Shown one piece after another: positions 47,781-55,773 of a stretch of 64,000 nt of DNA (its first letter is position 1; each line of letters begins with the position of its first letter). The notes below the pieces were generated by a model. The model made no database searches, was not told the DNA's origin, and worked only from the letters and a program-made list of their open reading frames with translations. This DNA is from Chromohalobacter canadensis. GTDB taxonomy: Bacteria; Pseudomonadota; Gammaproteobacteria; Pseudomonadales; Halomonadaceae. Both the position numbers and the translations under genes were made by a program. Location of the stretch: the NCBI RefSeq assembly GCF_029544075.1, contig NZ_JAJQJH010000001.1:496001-560000 (forward strand), given 5' to 3'.

Positions 47781-48602
47781 ATGACAATCCTTGACGAGAT
47801 CGAACCCACCCGCCGGCAACGCGTGTACGACCTGGTGCACGCCGCGGGTGTCGATGTCAGCCATTGGGACGTTTCCAAGGGCAACTCCAGTAGCGCGGCG
47901 TCCAATCCCAAGTATTGCTTCGATTGGTCGTTCGTCGGTGAAAGCGCCGTTGTGCTCAACCTCTGGCACGATGGCATGGAAGAGCGGGAGGGCATTGTCC
48001 GGTACGCATTGAATCCGCGACAAACGGCCGAGAAGGCGACGGGGAGACGGCTGCTGCGTGCCAGGCAGATGGAGGCCGCCATTCAGACGGCCATGCGGGC
48101 GCGCCTGCCCATCCGGGCCATCGTCAATGCCGGAAACAGAAAGAATGCGTCGAACCGCACGACGAGCGTCAAGCGGCGGCTGCTCGACCCGGTCGCGTGG
48201 CGCGTCGAATCCTACGATGACGCGACGGGCCATTGCACGCTGGTCCGCAGCCAAGCACGGCCGACCTTCATCGACCAGTTCACCGCCTGGGGAATCGGCA
48301 CCGAGTCACCCGACAAGAAGACGGTGACGACCGAGGTGACCGCGCGGTGTCCCCAAGTCCGGCAGCAGGTGTTAACCAGGGCGAACGGCTACTGCGAGTA
48401 TTGCCGGGAACCGGGGTTCACCACCGGCGATGGCAAGATCTTCCTCGAGACCCATCACGTGATTCCCCTCGCCGAAAGCGGCCCGGATACACCGCACAAT
48501 GTCGTGGCCCTGTGTCCGAACCATCATCGCGAGGCGCATCATGGCGCCATGCGAGACGCCATTCGCCAGCAGTTGCTCGCGCATCTGCAAACGTTCGCCT
48601 GA
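47781..48602 (+). CDS. HNH endonuclease domain protein
   Basis: 273 residues. The C-terminal ~75 residues are an HNH/McrA-like zinc nuclease: CEYCREPG, ETHHVIPLAESGPDTPHNVV and ALCPNHHREAHHG supply the two CxxC/H pairs and the catalytic histidines. The N-terminal ~170 residues (RRQRVYDLVHAAGVDVSHWD, FDWSFVGESAVVLNLWHDGM) are a separate domain of unknown function found on some HNH nucleases. It may be a stand-alone restriction-type nuclease. No methylase is adjacent. It lies between P2 and the recombinase gene. Confidence 0.85.
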   Translation: MTILDEIEPTRRQRVYDLVHAAGVDVSHWDVSKGNSSSAASNPKYCFDWSFVGESAVVLNLWHDGMEEREGIVRYALNPRQTAEKATGRRLLRARQMEAAIQTAMRARLPIRAIVNAGNRKNASNRTTSVKRRLLDPVAWRVESYDDATGHCTLVRSQARPTFIDQFTAWGIGTESPDKKTVTTEVTARCPQVRQQVLTRANGYCEYCREPGFTTGDGKIFLETHHVIPLAESGPDTPHNVVALCPNHHREAHHGAMRDAIRQQLLAHLQTFA

Positions 48603-48704
48603 CGCATCCCGCCAGGTCCCGCAGGGGCGAGGCCTTGGTTGGGGCGGGAGTTCGGCCGCAGAACATGGTTTGCTGGCCAGGTCACTCACCGAGAGGACCT
48701 TGCC

Positions 48705-49853
48705 ATGACCGTGACCCGTTTGACCGAAGATGTCGTGCAGCGACTGGAGTGCCCCTCGGGCCACCAGCACTGGGCGGTGTTCGATACGCTGCTGTGCGGG
48801 CTGTACGTGGATGTGCAGGCCAGTGGGCGAATGGCCTACCGGCTGCGCTACCGAACCCCGCAACGGACCCGTTACCTGACCCTGGGCGATGCGCGGGTCA
48901 TGACGCTGGAAGAGGCGCGCCGCGAGGCCCGCGATGCCTTGCGTAAGGTGCGTGCGGGGGCGGACCCGCGCGCGGTGCGGCTGCCGGGGGCGGGGCCGAC
49001 GGTGGCGTCGTTCTTTGTGCAGCGCTATTTGCCCTACGTGCAGAGCTACAAGCGCAGTTGGGCCACCGATGAGACCCTGGTCCGCCTGCATGTGCTGCCG
49101 GCACTGGGCCCTCGCGGCATGGGCGAGTTGAGCGGGGCGGACATGGCGGGTCTGGTGGCCGCCATGCAGGCACGCGGCTATGCGCCGGCGACCGTCAACC
49201 GGGTTCTGGTGATCCTGGGGTATGGCTATCGCCTGGCGCTGCGCTGGAAGGTGCCGGGGGTGGAAGACAACCCGCTACGCGAGATCCGCGCGCTCAAGGA
49301 GGACAACCGCATCGAACGCTACCTGACGCCGGAGCAGACCGTGCGCCTGCTGCAAAGCGTGCGTGACAGCCGCAACCCGTGTCTGGCGGATATCGTGGCG
49401 TTTCTGCTGTATACCGGGGCGCGCAAGCGGGAGGTGCTCGATGCGCGCTGGCAGGATATCGACTGGACCCACCGGCATTGGCGCATTCCCCATACCAAGT
49501 CCGGGCGCATACGCCACGTGCCGCTCTCGGAGGGCGCGCAGGCCCTGCTCGCCCAGCGCCGCGCTGCCTGCCCGACAGGGAGCGCCTGGGTATTCGCCAA
49601 CCCCGCCACCGGCAAGCCCTTCGTCACCATCTATTACGCTTGGTACCAGGCCCGACGCAAGGCCGGGCTGCCAGCGCTGCGCCTGCATGACCTGCGCCAC
49701 AGCTTCGCCAGCTTTCTGGTCAATGCCGGGCGCAGCTTGTATGAGGTTCAGGTGTTGCTGGGGCATGCCAACGCACGCACGACCAGCCGCTACGCCCACC
49801 TGAGCCCCGAGCGGCTGCGCGATGCCGTGGCGGCGATTCCTCCGCTGCAATGA
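48705..49853 (+). CDS. Tyrosine recombinase / integrase
   Basis: 382 residues from the ATG at 48705 (GAGAGG 8 bases upstream). An N-terminal arm-type domain (FDTLLCGLYVDVQASGRMAY), a core-binding domain (about 100-185) and a catalytic domain. All active-site residues are visible: Arg in YTGARKREV, Lys in HTKSGR, HxxR in LHDLRHSF, His in LLGHAN and the Tyr nucleophile in SRYAHL. No tRNA, att-like direct repeat or phage gene is next to it, so a prophage or island integrase role is not supported. It stands directly before sapC with an intervening hairpin. It is a candidate catalyst for the 21-bp repeat inversion at 33413-37561 (inference). Confidence 0.93.
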   Translation: MTVTRLTEDVVQRLECPSGHQHWAVFDTLLCGLYVDVQASGRMAYRLRYRTPQRTRYLTLGDARVMTLEEARREARDALRKVRAGADPRAVRLPGAGPTVASFFVQRYLPYVQSYKRSWATDETLVRLHVLPALGPRGMGELSGADMAGLVAAMQARGYAPATVNRVLVILGYGYRLALRWKVPGVEDNPLREIRALKEDNRIERYLTPEQTVRLLQSVRDSRNPCLADIVAFLLYTGARKREVLDARWQDIDWTHRHWRIPHTKSGRIRHVPLSEGAQALLAQRRAACPTGSAWVFANPATGKPFVTIYYAWYQARRKAGLPALRLHDLRHSFASFLVNAGRSLYEVQVLLGHANARTTSRYAHLSPERLRDAVAAIPPLQ

Positions 49854-49863
49854 GCCCGTTCAT

Positions 49864-49886
49864 CACCGGCCCATCGCGGGCCGGTG
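49864..49886 (+). terminator. Hairpin between recombinase and sapC
   Basis: CACCGGCCC (49864-49872) and GGGCCGGTG (49878-49886), a perfect 9-bp stem with 5-base loop, no T tract. Confidence 0.55.
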
Positions 49887-49932
49887 TGTGGCACACTAGG
49901 GCCGCTCAACGAACCACAGACAAGGAGTGCTC

Positions 49933-50694
49933 ATGCCCAACCCGTTGGTCATCAGTCCCAAGGAGTGCTGGGGGCTTACCTGGCACCCACCCATTGATCT
50001 CAGCTTCGCCGCCGAGACGGTCCTTTTGCCGCTGCACGCGGGGGAAATGGCCAAGGCAGCCGCGAGCATGCCGCTGGCGTTGGTCAAGCAAGGCCGCGAG
50101 TGGCAATTGGTCGGCGTGTGTGGCCTGGAGCCGGGCCACAATCTGTTCATCAAGCAAGGCCAGTGGTTGGGGCATTATCGTCCGCAGTGGCTCGCCACCT
50201 GGCCGTTCGCGGTGGTGCAGGTCGGCGAGAAGAGTCTCATCACCTTCGAGCGCGACAGCGGCCTGCTGGGCGCCGAGGAGGGCGAGCCGTTCTTCGATGC
50301 CGAGGACCAGCCGAGCGGCCGCACCGCCGAGGTCATCGCTACGCTCAAGGCCAACCACGGCAAACGTCGGCGCACCCGCGACGCCCTCTCGGCCCTGCAG
50401 CGGGCAGGCGTGATCACGCCCTGGCCCGAAACGCTCCAGAGCCAGTTGGGCATGGCCGTTCCCGGCCTGCACATGGTCGATGAGCGCGCCCTGGCCGAGC
50501 TGGACGACGAGGCCTTCCTGGCGTTGAGAAAGGCCCAGGCACTGCCGATTGCTTATGCCGTCAATCTGTCGCTTTCTCAATCGCACCTACTGACCCGGCT
50601 TGCCCGCGTGAACTCGGGCAAGGCGCCTGTCGAAGAAAACCTCGATAACTTCTTCGGCGACGATGAAGAATTGACCTTCGATTTCGATAGTTGA
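49933..50694 (+). CDS. SapC family protein
   Basis: 253 residues from the ATG at 49933 (AAGGAG 6 bases upstream). The family pattern is clear: MPLALVKQGREWQLVGVCGL, PGHNLFIKQGQWLGHYRPQW, ATWPFAVVQVGEKSLITFER, DSGLLGAEEGEPFFDAE, and the acidic terminal tail DNFFGDDEELTFDFDS. No signal peptide or membrane segment. The name comes from the Campylobacter fetus sap locus, where SapDEF form the type I exporter of the S-layer protein and SapC has no defined task. Its presence supports a type I-secreted surface layer here. First gene of a short operon with the next two. Confidence 0.88.
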   Translation: MPNPLVISPKECWGLTWHPPIDLSFAAETVLLPLHAGEMAKAAASMPLALVKQGREWQLVGVCGLEPGHNLFIKQGQWLGHYRPQWLATWPFAVVQVGEKSLITFERDSGLLGAEEGEPFFDAEDQPSGRTAEVIATLKANHGKRRRTRDALSALQRAGVITPWPETLQSQLGMAVPGLHMVDERALAELDDEAFLALRKAQALPIAYAVNLSLSQSHLLTRLARVNSGKAPVEENLDNFFGDDEELTFDFDS

Positions 50695-50703
50695 GGACCC
50701 CGC

Positions 50704-50973
50704 ATGACCATCAAGGAATTTGAAGAGGCCGTTTGGCAGTTGGAAGGCATCCGCCTGGTGATTCGCGAGGCGTCCGGGGCCGAGGTCGACGATTATGACT
50801 ACGAGCGCGCGGCGCGTAGCGACCATTCGGTGACGGAGTGGCTGCGCAACCGCATCCATACGCGTCTGGAAGGCCGCGAGGTGACGGTCGTCAACGGCTA
50901 TGGCGAGGTGCCGCATGGCCGCACACGGCTGGATAACCTGAGGGAGACTTACGAAGCGGTAGTATGCGAATGA
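50704..50973 (+). CDS. Small acidic protein downstream of sapC
   Basis: 89 residues, 9 bp after sapC, with GAGG upstream. MTIKEFEEAVWQLEGIRLVI opens an alpha-beta fold; VTEWLRNRIHTRLEGREVTV follows. I do not recognise the family. The close spacing, and the ATGA overlap with the next small frame, point to a role tied to SapC. Confidence 0.7.
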   Translation: MTIKEFEEAVWQLEGIRLVIREASGAEVDDYDYERAARSDHSVTEWLRNRIHTRLEGREVTVVNGYGEVPHGRTRLDNLRETYEAVVCE

Positions 50974-51077
50974 CAGGAAGAACGGTGCAGTGCGTATCCC
51001 TGTTGGTTGTGATGTCGGGGGCGAGCCTTAGCGGCTGCATGGTGTCATCCTGCATTTACCACGAGAACCGGCTATAG
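50970..51077 (+). CDS. Tiny putative lipoprotein
   Basis: 35 codons, overlapping the previous stop as ATGA. MTGRTVQCVSLLVVMSGASL followed by SGC is a short lipoprotein signal with lipobox LSGC (Cys23). The mature part is only 13 residues (CMVSSCIYHENRL). CAGGAAG lies just inside, and no strong ribosome site is visible, so coupling to the previous gene is assumed. The call rests on the signal pattern and the overlap only. Confidence 0.45.
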   Translation: MTGRTVQCVSLLVVMSGASLSGCMVSSCIYHENRL

Positions 51078-51121
51078 ATCTGGGCTGTGATGTGGTGCAT
51101 GAAGAAGCGCGAGGACAGTTG

Positions 51122-52825
51122 ATGAATCAGGATGTTTTTGAAACGCAGGTCATGAAGCTTCTGAGCTTGCATGCACCAATAAAGGCACGCCACCTGGCTT
51201 CCATTCTTGGCAATGAGTTTGGCCTACACGTTGATCGTAGTGACATAAACGCGCTGCTTTACCGCCTCAGAAAGGAAGGCAAAGCAAAGGTTAATGCGTC
51301 GTACCAGTGGAGCCTGGTAGGAGGCGTCGCCCAGGGAGACGATGAGGCAGGGAGCAGAGTCGCGTCCCTACAGGCTGAACCGGCTCAGTCGACTATCACG
51401 TTTACCGACGAACAGCAGGCGGTGATCAATCTCGATCCGTCTCAGCACTTGCTGATTCGTGGTCAGGCCGGCAGCGGTAAAACCACCGTTTTGGCGGCCA
51501 GGGCAGGCAAAATCCTGTCCGCTATGACCAAGGGATCCTTGCTTTTCTTGACCTATAATTCGGCTTTATGTGCCTACGTTAAAAAGTCGTTTCGGCAGGC
51601 GGGAATGAAAGGGGATATCGAAGTTAAGACCTTTCATGACTGGTCACGCAGTACAGCCAAGGCAATGGGATTCGAGTTCTCCGGCTGGGTAGATGGTAAG
51701 GCCCGTAGCGAACAGCTTAAGAGGCTGGTCAAGGAGGCGGAAGAGGAGGTCGGAAGGCATCGCTTCTTTGATCTGGAGGGAGCGCCTCATCTATTGGGTT
51801 GGTGGGGTGAGGAAATCGCCTGGCTCTTCGGCCAGTATATTACCCGGCTCGATGACTATCTTGCTGTCGAACGTACAGGTCGGGGGACGGCGGTTCGAGT
51901 CACGCAGGAGGATCGTCGCTTCATTTGGAGCGTCTACGAGCTGTATCAGGAATGGCTTGAGGAAACCCGGCAGGAAGACTACGACAATCCGGCCGGGCTG
52001 TTGTTGCGCGTAATGATGGAGCAGGGCGGCGACCTACCCGAGGAATACCGCCATGACCATGTCATGATCGACGAGGTACAGGATTTCGATAAAAGCTGGC
52101 TGCTGGTAGCGGCGAAAATTCCCCGCGTTTCGCTCAGTATGGCTGGAGACATGGCGCAAAAGATTTACCGTCGTAGCTTTACTTGGGTATCACTCGGCAT
52201 CCAGGTGCAGGGTGGTCGTTCCCGGCGCCTTTCGGCGAGCCATCGCACGACACGACAGGTCATGGACGTGGCCGAGCACTTGCTGGCGGATAATGACGTG
52301 ACTGGCAATGCTGATTATACGGTACCGGTTCGTCCGGTTAAGGAGGGGGAGAAGGTTAGGTTGCTGCTTGCTTCTGATGCGAAGCAGGCCTATGACAAGG
52401 GCTATGACTTTGTTGCCAGTGAGTATAAAAGGCTGCGCACCACTTCTGTTGTGGTTGTCCTGCCGTTTTCGCGTCAGCTCTATCCTGCCCAGAAAGCACT
52501 GGAACAACGCGGATTGAACGTCAAGAAGGTTAAGGGAGCTGGACTTGGTGGTTTCGTGGGGGGCGTTGCCGTGACCACCTACCATCAGCTGAAGGGTCTT
52601 GAGTTCGATCATGTCATCATCATGGGGCTGCATGATGCTCAGTATCCTGGCCGCCTTCTCGAAAGTGTAGCCATGGAAGATATGGACCAGGAGGCCAGCA
52701 TGTTGAGGCGTGTACTGTATGTGGCGATGACACGTGCCAAGCAGAGCGTCACACTGGTCGGCTCTCTTCCTTTCTGTCGTTTTTATGATGACGTACCAGA
52801 AGAGATGTTTAATAGCATATCGTGA
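51122..52825 (+). CDS. UvrD/Rep-like superfamily 1 helicase with N-terminal winged helix
   Basis: 567 residues from the ATG at 51122 (GAGG 7 bases upstream). Residues 1-70 look like a winged-helix domain (HLASILGNEFGLHVDRSDIN). Helicase motifs: Q/Walker A TDEQQAVINL and RGQAGSGKTTVLAARA, Ia YNSALCAYV, II MIDEVQDFD, III AGDMAQKIYRRSFTW, IV-V SASHRTTRQVMD and YHQLKGLEFDHVIIMG, VI RRVLYVAMTRAKQSVTLVG. It is shorter than UvrD (about 720) and lacks typical 1B/2B bulk. GC is visibly lower than in flanking genes, suggesting transfer. Function unknown: DNA repair or phage defence are both possible. Confidence 0.88.
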   Translation: MNQDVFETQVMKLLSLHAPIKARHLASILGNEFGLHVDRSDINALLYRLRKEGKAKVNASYQWSLVGGVAQGDDEAGSRVASLQAEPAQSTITFTDEQQAVINLDPSQHLLIRGQAGSGKTTVLAARAGKILSAMTKGSLLFLTYNSALCAYVKKSFRQAGMKGDIEVKTFHDWSRSTAKAMGFEFSGWVDGKARSEQLKRLVKEAEEEVGRHRFFDLEGAPHLLGWWGEEIAWLFGQYITRLDDYLAVERTGRGTAVRVTQEDRRFIWSVYELYQEWLEETRQEDYDNPAGLLLRVMMEQGGDLPEEYRHDHVMIDEVQDFDKSWLLVAAKIPRVSLSMAGDMAQKIYRRSFTWVSLGIQVQGGRSRRLSASHRTTRQVMDVAEHLLADNDVTGNADYTVPVRPVKEGEKVRLLLASDAKQAYDKGYDFVASEYKRLRTTSVVVVLPFSRQLYPAQKALEQRGLNVKKVKGAGLGGFVGGVAVTTYHQLKGLEFDHVIIMGLHDAQYPGRLLESVAMEDMDQEASMLRRVLYVAMTRAKQSVTLVGSLPFCRFYDDVPEEMFNSIS

Positions 52826-53031
52826 TGAATACGCCACGTTTGGTCGGCAATTTAATAGAAATCGGGGGACCCAACCATGGGGTCTGCATGCCGAGTATGT
52901 CGTGTTTAAAGCGGAGATGGCACGCCGTTGCCGATTTTGGGCCAGGTACTGGCCCGCGTGCACTTCAGGGGAACCAAGGGGCTTAGCCGAGTGGCGCCAC
53001 TATTGGTGAAGCACTAACCCACGTCAGCTTG

Positions 53032-53160
53032 ATGCGAAGGACCTTCGACCATGGTGAGTCGCAGGCTCAGGGACAGCCAATGGAGCTCAAACTGATACCT
53101 GCTGACGGTAACGGATATGCCGTTTTGCCTGCAGACTTGGCTGAGTCTCCCAAAGACTGA
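53032..53160 (+). CDS. Short unassigned frame
   Basis: 42 codons, MRRTFDHGESQAQGQPMELK then LIPADGNGYAVLPADLAESP KD. Composition looks more protein-like than the surrounding 52826-53249 interval, but no family, ribosome site or neighbour supports it. It may be the remnant of a longer gene, because the frame is open upstream to 52987. Nothing else recognisable lies in this interval. Confidence 0.2.
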   Translation: MRRTFDHGESQAQGQPMELKLIPADGNGYAVLPADLAESPKD

Positions 53161-53249
53161 TGTATTGGTGCTGCTTCTCACGGCGTAGGTGCTTTGGCAC
53201 AGCACTCCAACTGCGTCTCTTTAGATCACTGACTAACAAGGACGCTGTC

Positions 53250-53762
53250 ATGAATGAGCCCGATACGCCCTTGATCGCGTTTTATCGCGGCGAAGCCGGC
53301 GATCACAAGGGGCGCACTCTGGAGGATATCTGGGCGCTGTCGCCTTTCTGGCTGGAACATACCCATGATTATGTCCAGTGGCTGTTCCCAATTCCCGAGG
53401 CGGGGCGTTTCAACGGCTTTGCGCCGCTGCTGGGCGAGGCCGACCGCGCCGCCTTCGCCCAAGATGAGACACTGCGGGCCAATCAACGCCGCTCGCTGGA
53501 TGTGATGCTGGCGTTCTTCGGGCTGACGCGTCGGGCGCTCGTCATCGAGGCGCTGCCCGAGTTGAACATGCGTGAACATATCTGGCTGAAGCGCGGCGGG
53601 CACAACCACCTGCGCATCTCGCGGATCATTCGCAGCCTGCACCTCTGCCAGAAGCCCGAGCTGGCGGCGGCCTTTCAGCAGGCGATGATCGAGATCGGCA
53701 CCACCCAAGGCGTGGTGTCGGAGCCGTCGGTGGATTACTGGCGGGCCGCCAACCATTCCTGA
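53250..53762 (+). CDS. OGFr N-terminal domain-like protein
   Basis: 170 residues from the ATG at 53250 (AAGGA 8 bases upstream). LIAFYRGEAGDHKGRTLEDI, FWLEHTHDYVQWLFPIPEAG and FNGFAPLLGEADRAAFAQDE match the opioid growth factor receptor conserved region, known also from bacteria, where its task is unknown. RGGHNHLRISRIIRSLHLCQ forms the last helix pair. Soluble, cytoplasmic. Stands alone, followed by a class B REP array. Confidence 0.85.
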   Translation: MNEPDTPLIAFYRGEAGDHKGRTLEDIWALSPFWLEHTHDYVQWLFPIPEAGRFNGFAPLLGEADRAAFAQDETLRANQRRSLDVMLAFFGLTRRALVIEALPELNMREHIWLKRGGHNHLRISRIIRSLHLCQKPELAAAFQQAMIEIGTTQGVVSEPSVDYWRAANHS

Positions 53763-53771
53763 AGATGGCTG

Positions 53772-54282
53772 TACTATATCGCTGTGACGCCCTGTGCGGC
53801 GTTTATGCCGCGAGTGCACCTGCCTCGCGGCATGAAAACGGTCCTGATAAATGCGGCACAGGTTATCGCGAACAAGTTCGCTCCCACAGCCCCCTGCCGG
53901 TTAGCTTGTCCTGATGGTTCTGTCCGTGTGGGAGGGAATTTATTCCCGATAGGGGTGAGCATGGTACGTCGACGACACGAATCGCGAACAAGTTCGCTCC
54001 CACAAACAGCCTGCTGCCGATAGTTTGCCCTGATGGTTCTGTCCGTGTGGGAGGGAATTGATTCCCGATAGGGGTGAGCATGGTACGTCGACGACACGAA
54101 TCGCGAACAAGTTCGCTCCCACAAACAGCCTGCTGCCGATAGCTTGCCCTGATGGTTCTGTCCGTGTGGGAGGGAATTGATTCCCGATAGCGGTGAGCAT
54201 GGTGGGGCCTTACCATTTCACGCTGATCTGCGAAGAACCTTTGTTATACCGCTGTGACGCTTTGTGTGGCGTTTATGCCAGC
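53772..54282. repeat. Imperfect direct repeats bracketing the class B REP array
   Basis: TATCGCTGTGACGCCCTGTG (from 53776, continuing CGGCGTTTATGCC) recurs as TACCGCTGTGACGCTTTGTG (from 54246, continuing TGGCGTTTATGCC). These two ~35-bp copies enclose the REP array. The remainder to 54575 contains no convincing gene. Confidence 0.65.
53865..54190. repeat. REP array, class B, three tandem inverted pairs
   Basis: Minus-side GCGAACAAGTTCGC elements at 53865, 53981 and 54100 alternate with plus-side GGGAATTTATTCCC or GGGAATTGATTCCC elements near 53928, 54046 and 54164. Unit length is 116-119 bp, and units two and three are nearly identical. Spacers carry a GGTACGTCGACGAC palindromic segment. Confidence 0.92.
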
Positions 54283-54575
54283 AGCCATCTAACGGTGAGC
54301 ACGGCGTGAATGGCGATCAAAGGACGATGCCATGAGCGGGCCTCACAAGCTCGGCTGGGGCTTGGTCTCGACAATGACGCTCGGGAAGGCGTCGTTCTTG
54401 ATGGCATCGAGCGCTCGGGCGAGCGGTCGTTGTCTCCCCATGGGAGCGTTTTCTCGCGGCTCTGTCCCTCTGGGCTTTCATCCGGTAGCCGACGTTGGAG
54501 AAAGTTGGCGGCGAAATACACGTTTGATAAGTGGGGAAGTGGTAGCGTTTGAATACTTGCTTGCAGGGGGACTTC

Positions 54576-55193
54576 ATGCCGATAGAATTGAGAAATTACC
54601 CGACAATCGAGCCCGATACAGCATTAGGACATGCCCTGGTGGCGTTCTTCGACGTGCTAGAGCCAGTGTTCGCCTCTGGCGATAAGGGGGTCTTCCAAGT
54701 AATTGTTTTCGTAGGGTGTGCGGTTCATATCCATACCCAGGCACGAGGGAGTGCTGACGTGGATGCTGAGGTGGCATCCCATGGCTACGCTGATAAGTCC
54801 GACGTCATTGCTCGCCTAGATGAAGATGTCTATGTATTCACAGACGAAGAGGGGATTTCGCAGGTACTGGAACTGGATTCCAGTTTTAACACAACGCTTG
54901 GCCCTCTGCACGAGGATTACGAGGATCGCGTTATCCGACTGATGACACAAAGCCGCGTTTCCAACGTGGAGGTTTATGTAGCGGGTGCGATCGATGTCGC
55001 CATTTCTAAGCTCGGTCGGTTTGGTGATCGTGACATGCACGATATACAGGCGTTGCTTCAGCTTCCTCATGTCAATATCGACGAATTTGAGAGCTTGGCA
55101 CGCGAAGCGATTAGCTATGTTGTTGGTGAACAAACTCGTATACTGGGTAACCTTAAGGTGGTTTTAGACGACTATCACTGCAGCGAGGGTTAG
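54576..55193 (+). CDS. DUF6036-like nucleotidyltransferase-fold protein
   Basis: 205 residues from the ATG at 54576 (AGGGGGA 6 bases upstream). VEVYVAGAIDVAISKLGRFG then DRDMHDIQALLQ is the hallmark of the DUF6036 / AbiEii-related group, in which a degenerate nucleotidyltransferase domain is followed by helices (HVNIDEFESLAREAISYVVG). The N-terminal half lacks an obvious GS-x-DxD motif. Base composition is AT-richer than neighbours. It is 2 bp from the next gene, forming a two-gene unit that could be a toxin-antitoxin or regulatory pair (inference). Confidence 0.65.
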   Translation: MPIELRNYPTIEPDTALGHALVAFFDVLEPVFASGDKGVFQVIVFVGCAVHIHTQARGSADVDAEVASHGYADKSDVIARLDEDVYVFTDEEGISQVLELDSSFNTTLGPLHEDYEDRVIRLMTQSRVSNVEVYVAGAIDVAISKLGRFGDRDMHDIQALLQLPHVNIDEFESLAREAISYVVGEQTRILGNLKVVLDDYHCSEG

Positions 55194-55195
55194 TC

Positions 55196-55624
55196 ATGGC
55201 AGTTTCCTTCACACGCAAACGGCTATATCGCGTAGGCTCGCGCCCCCTTGCAAGCGCTGTTGATGATGTAAGGCAGCTTGCAGAAGCTGTATGGTACCGT
55301 GGTTACCGTCCTACGGGGGAGGAGCTGGAACGACTGCGTGATGTCATGTCTTGCGAGGAATTTCAGCGAGCGCTCTGTGTTCTTGAGCTGCTTAGCCAAT
55401 ATCCAGTGTGTCGTCGAGACACAGCACGGCACTTGCAACAGCTCACCCAGCGCTTCCATCGACAATTATTAGGCGATGACGATACACCGGCCCAAGGGCG
55501 GTATTCGCCGAGCAAGCGATGGGGGTTGACCGAAACCACGGCACCGCTACGCAAAGCACTGCTGCCTCTCCAAACCCGGACCTACGCTGATGCGACTGGG
55601 TATCGTCACGGGTTGGGTGCTTAA
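55196..55624 (+). CDS. Unrecognised basic protein paired with the DUF6036-like gene
   Basis: 142 residues; GAGGG 6 bases before the ATG, two bases after the previous stop. Basic and mostly helical (FTRKRLYRVGSRPLASAVDD; LERLRDVMSCEEFQRALCVL; RRDTARHLQQLTQRFHRQLL). I do not recognise a family. Its position suggests it works with the preceding protein. Confidence 0.6.
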   Translation: MAVSFTRKRLYRVGSRPLASAVDDVRQLAEAVWYRGYRPTGEELERLRDVMSCEEFQRALCVLELLSQYPVCRRDTARHLQQLTQRFHRQLLGDDDTPAQGRYSPSKRWGLTETTAPLRKALLPLQTRTYADATGYRHGLGA

Positions 55625-55773
55625 ACCGCTTTCTCACGTGGCTAGGTTGTCGAGTAAGCGGCGCCATTCCCAATGTAATGTCACCTGTGCTCCTGGCATG
55701 ACTCAAGCAAGCGGCTTGTAGGCCGATAACATCATATACCGATGTTTATCTGTTCATGATCCAGGGGTCCGTG

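Noticed and set aside
48639-49853. Prophage or integrative island marked by the integrase
   Set aside because: No tRNA, att-like direct repeats, phage structural genes or excisionase are visible nearby.
53865-54190. Regularly spaced repeats that could suggest a CRISPR array
   Set aside because: Units are inverted REP hairpin pairs with nearly identical spacers, and no cas gene is present.
54310-54552. 80-residue frame upstream of the DUF6036-like gene
   Set aside because: Skewed composition, no ribosome site or family resemblance; likely chance in GC-rich DNA.
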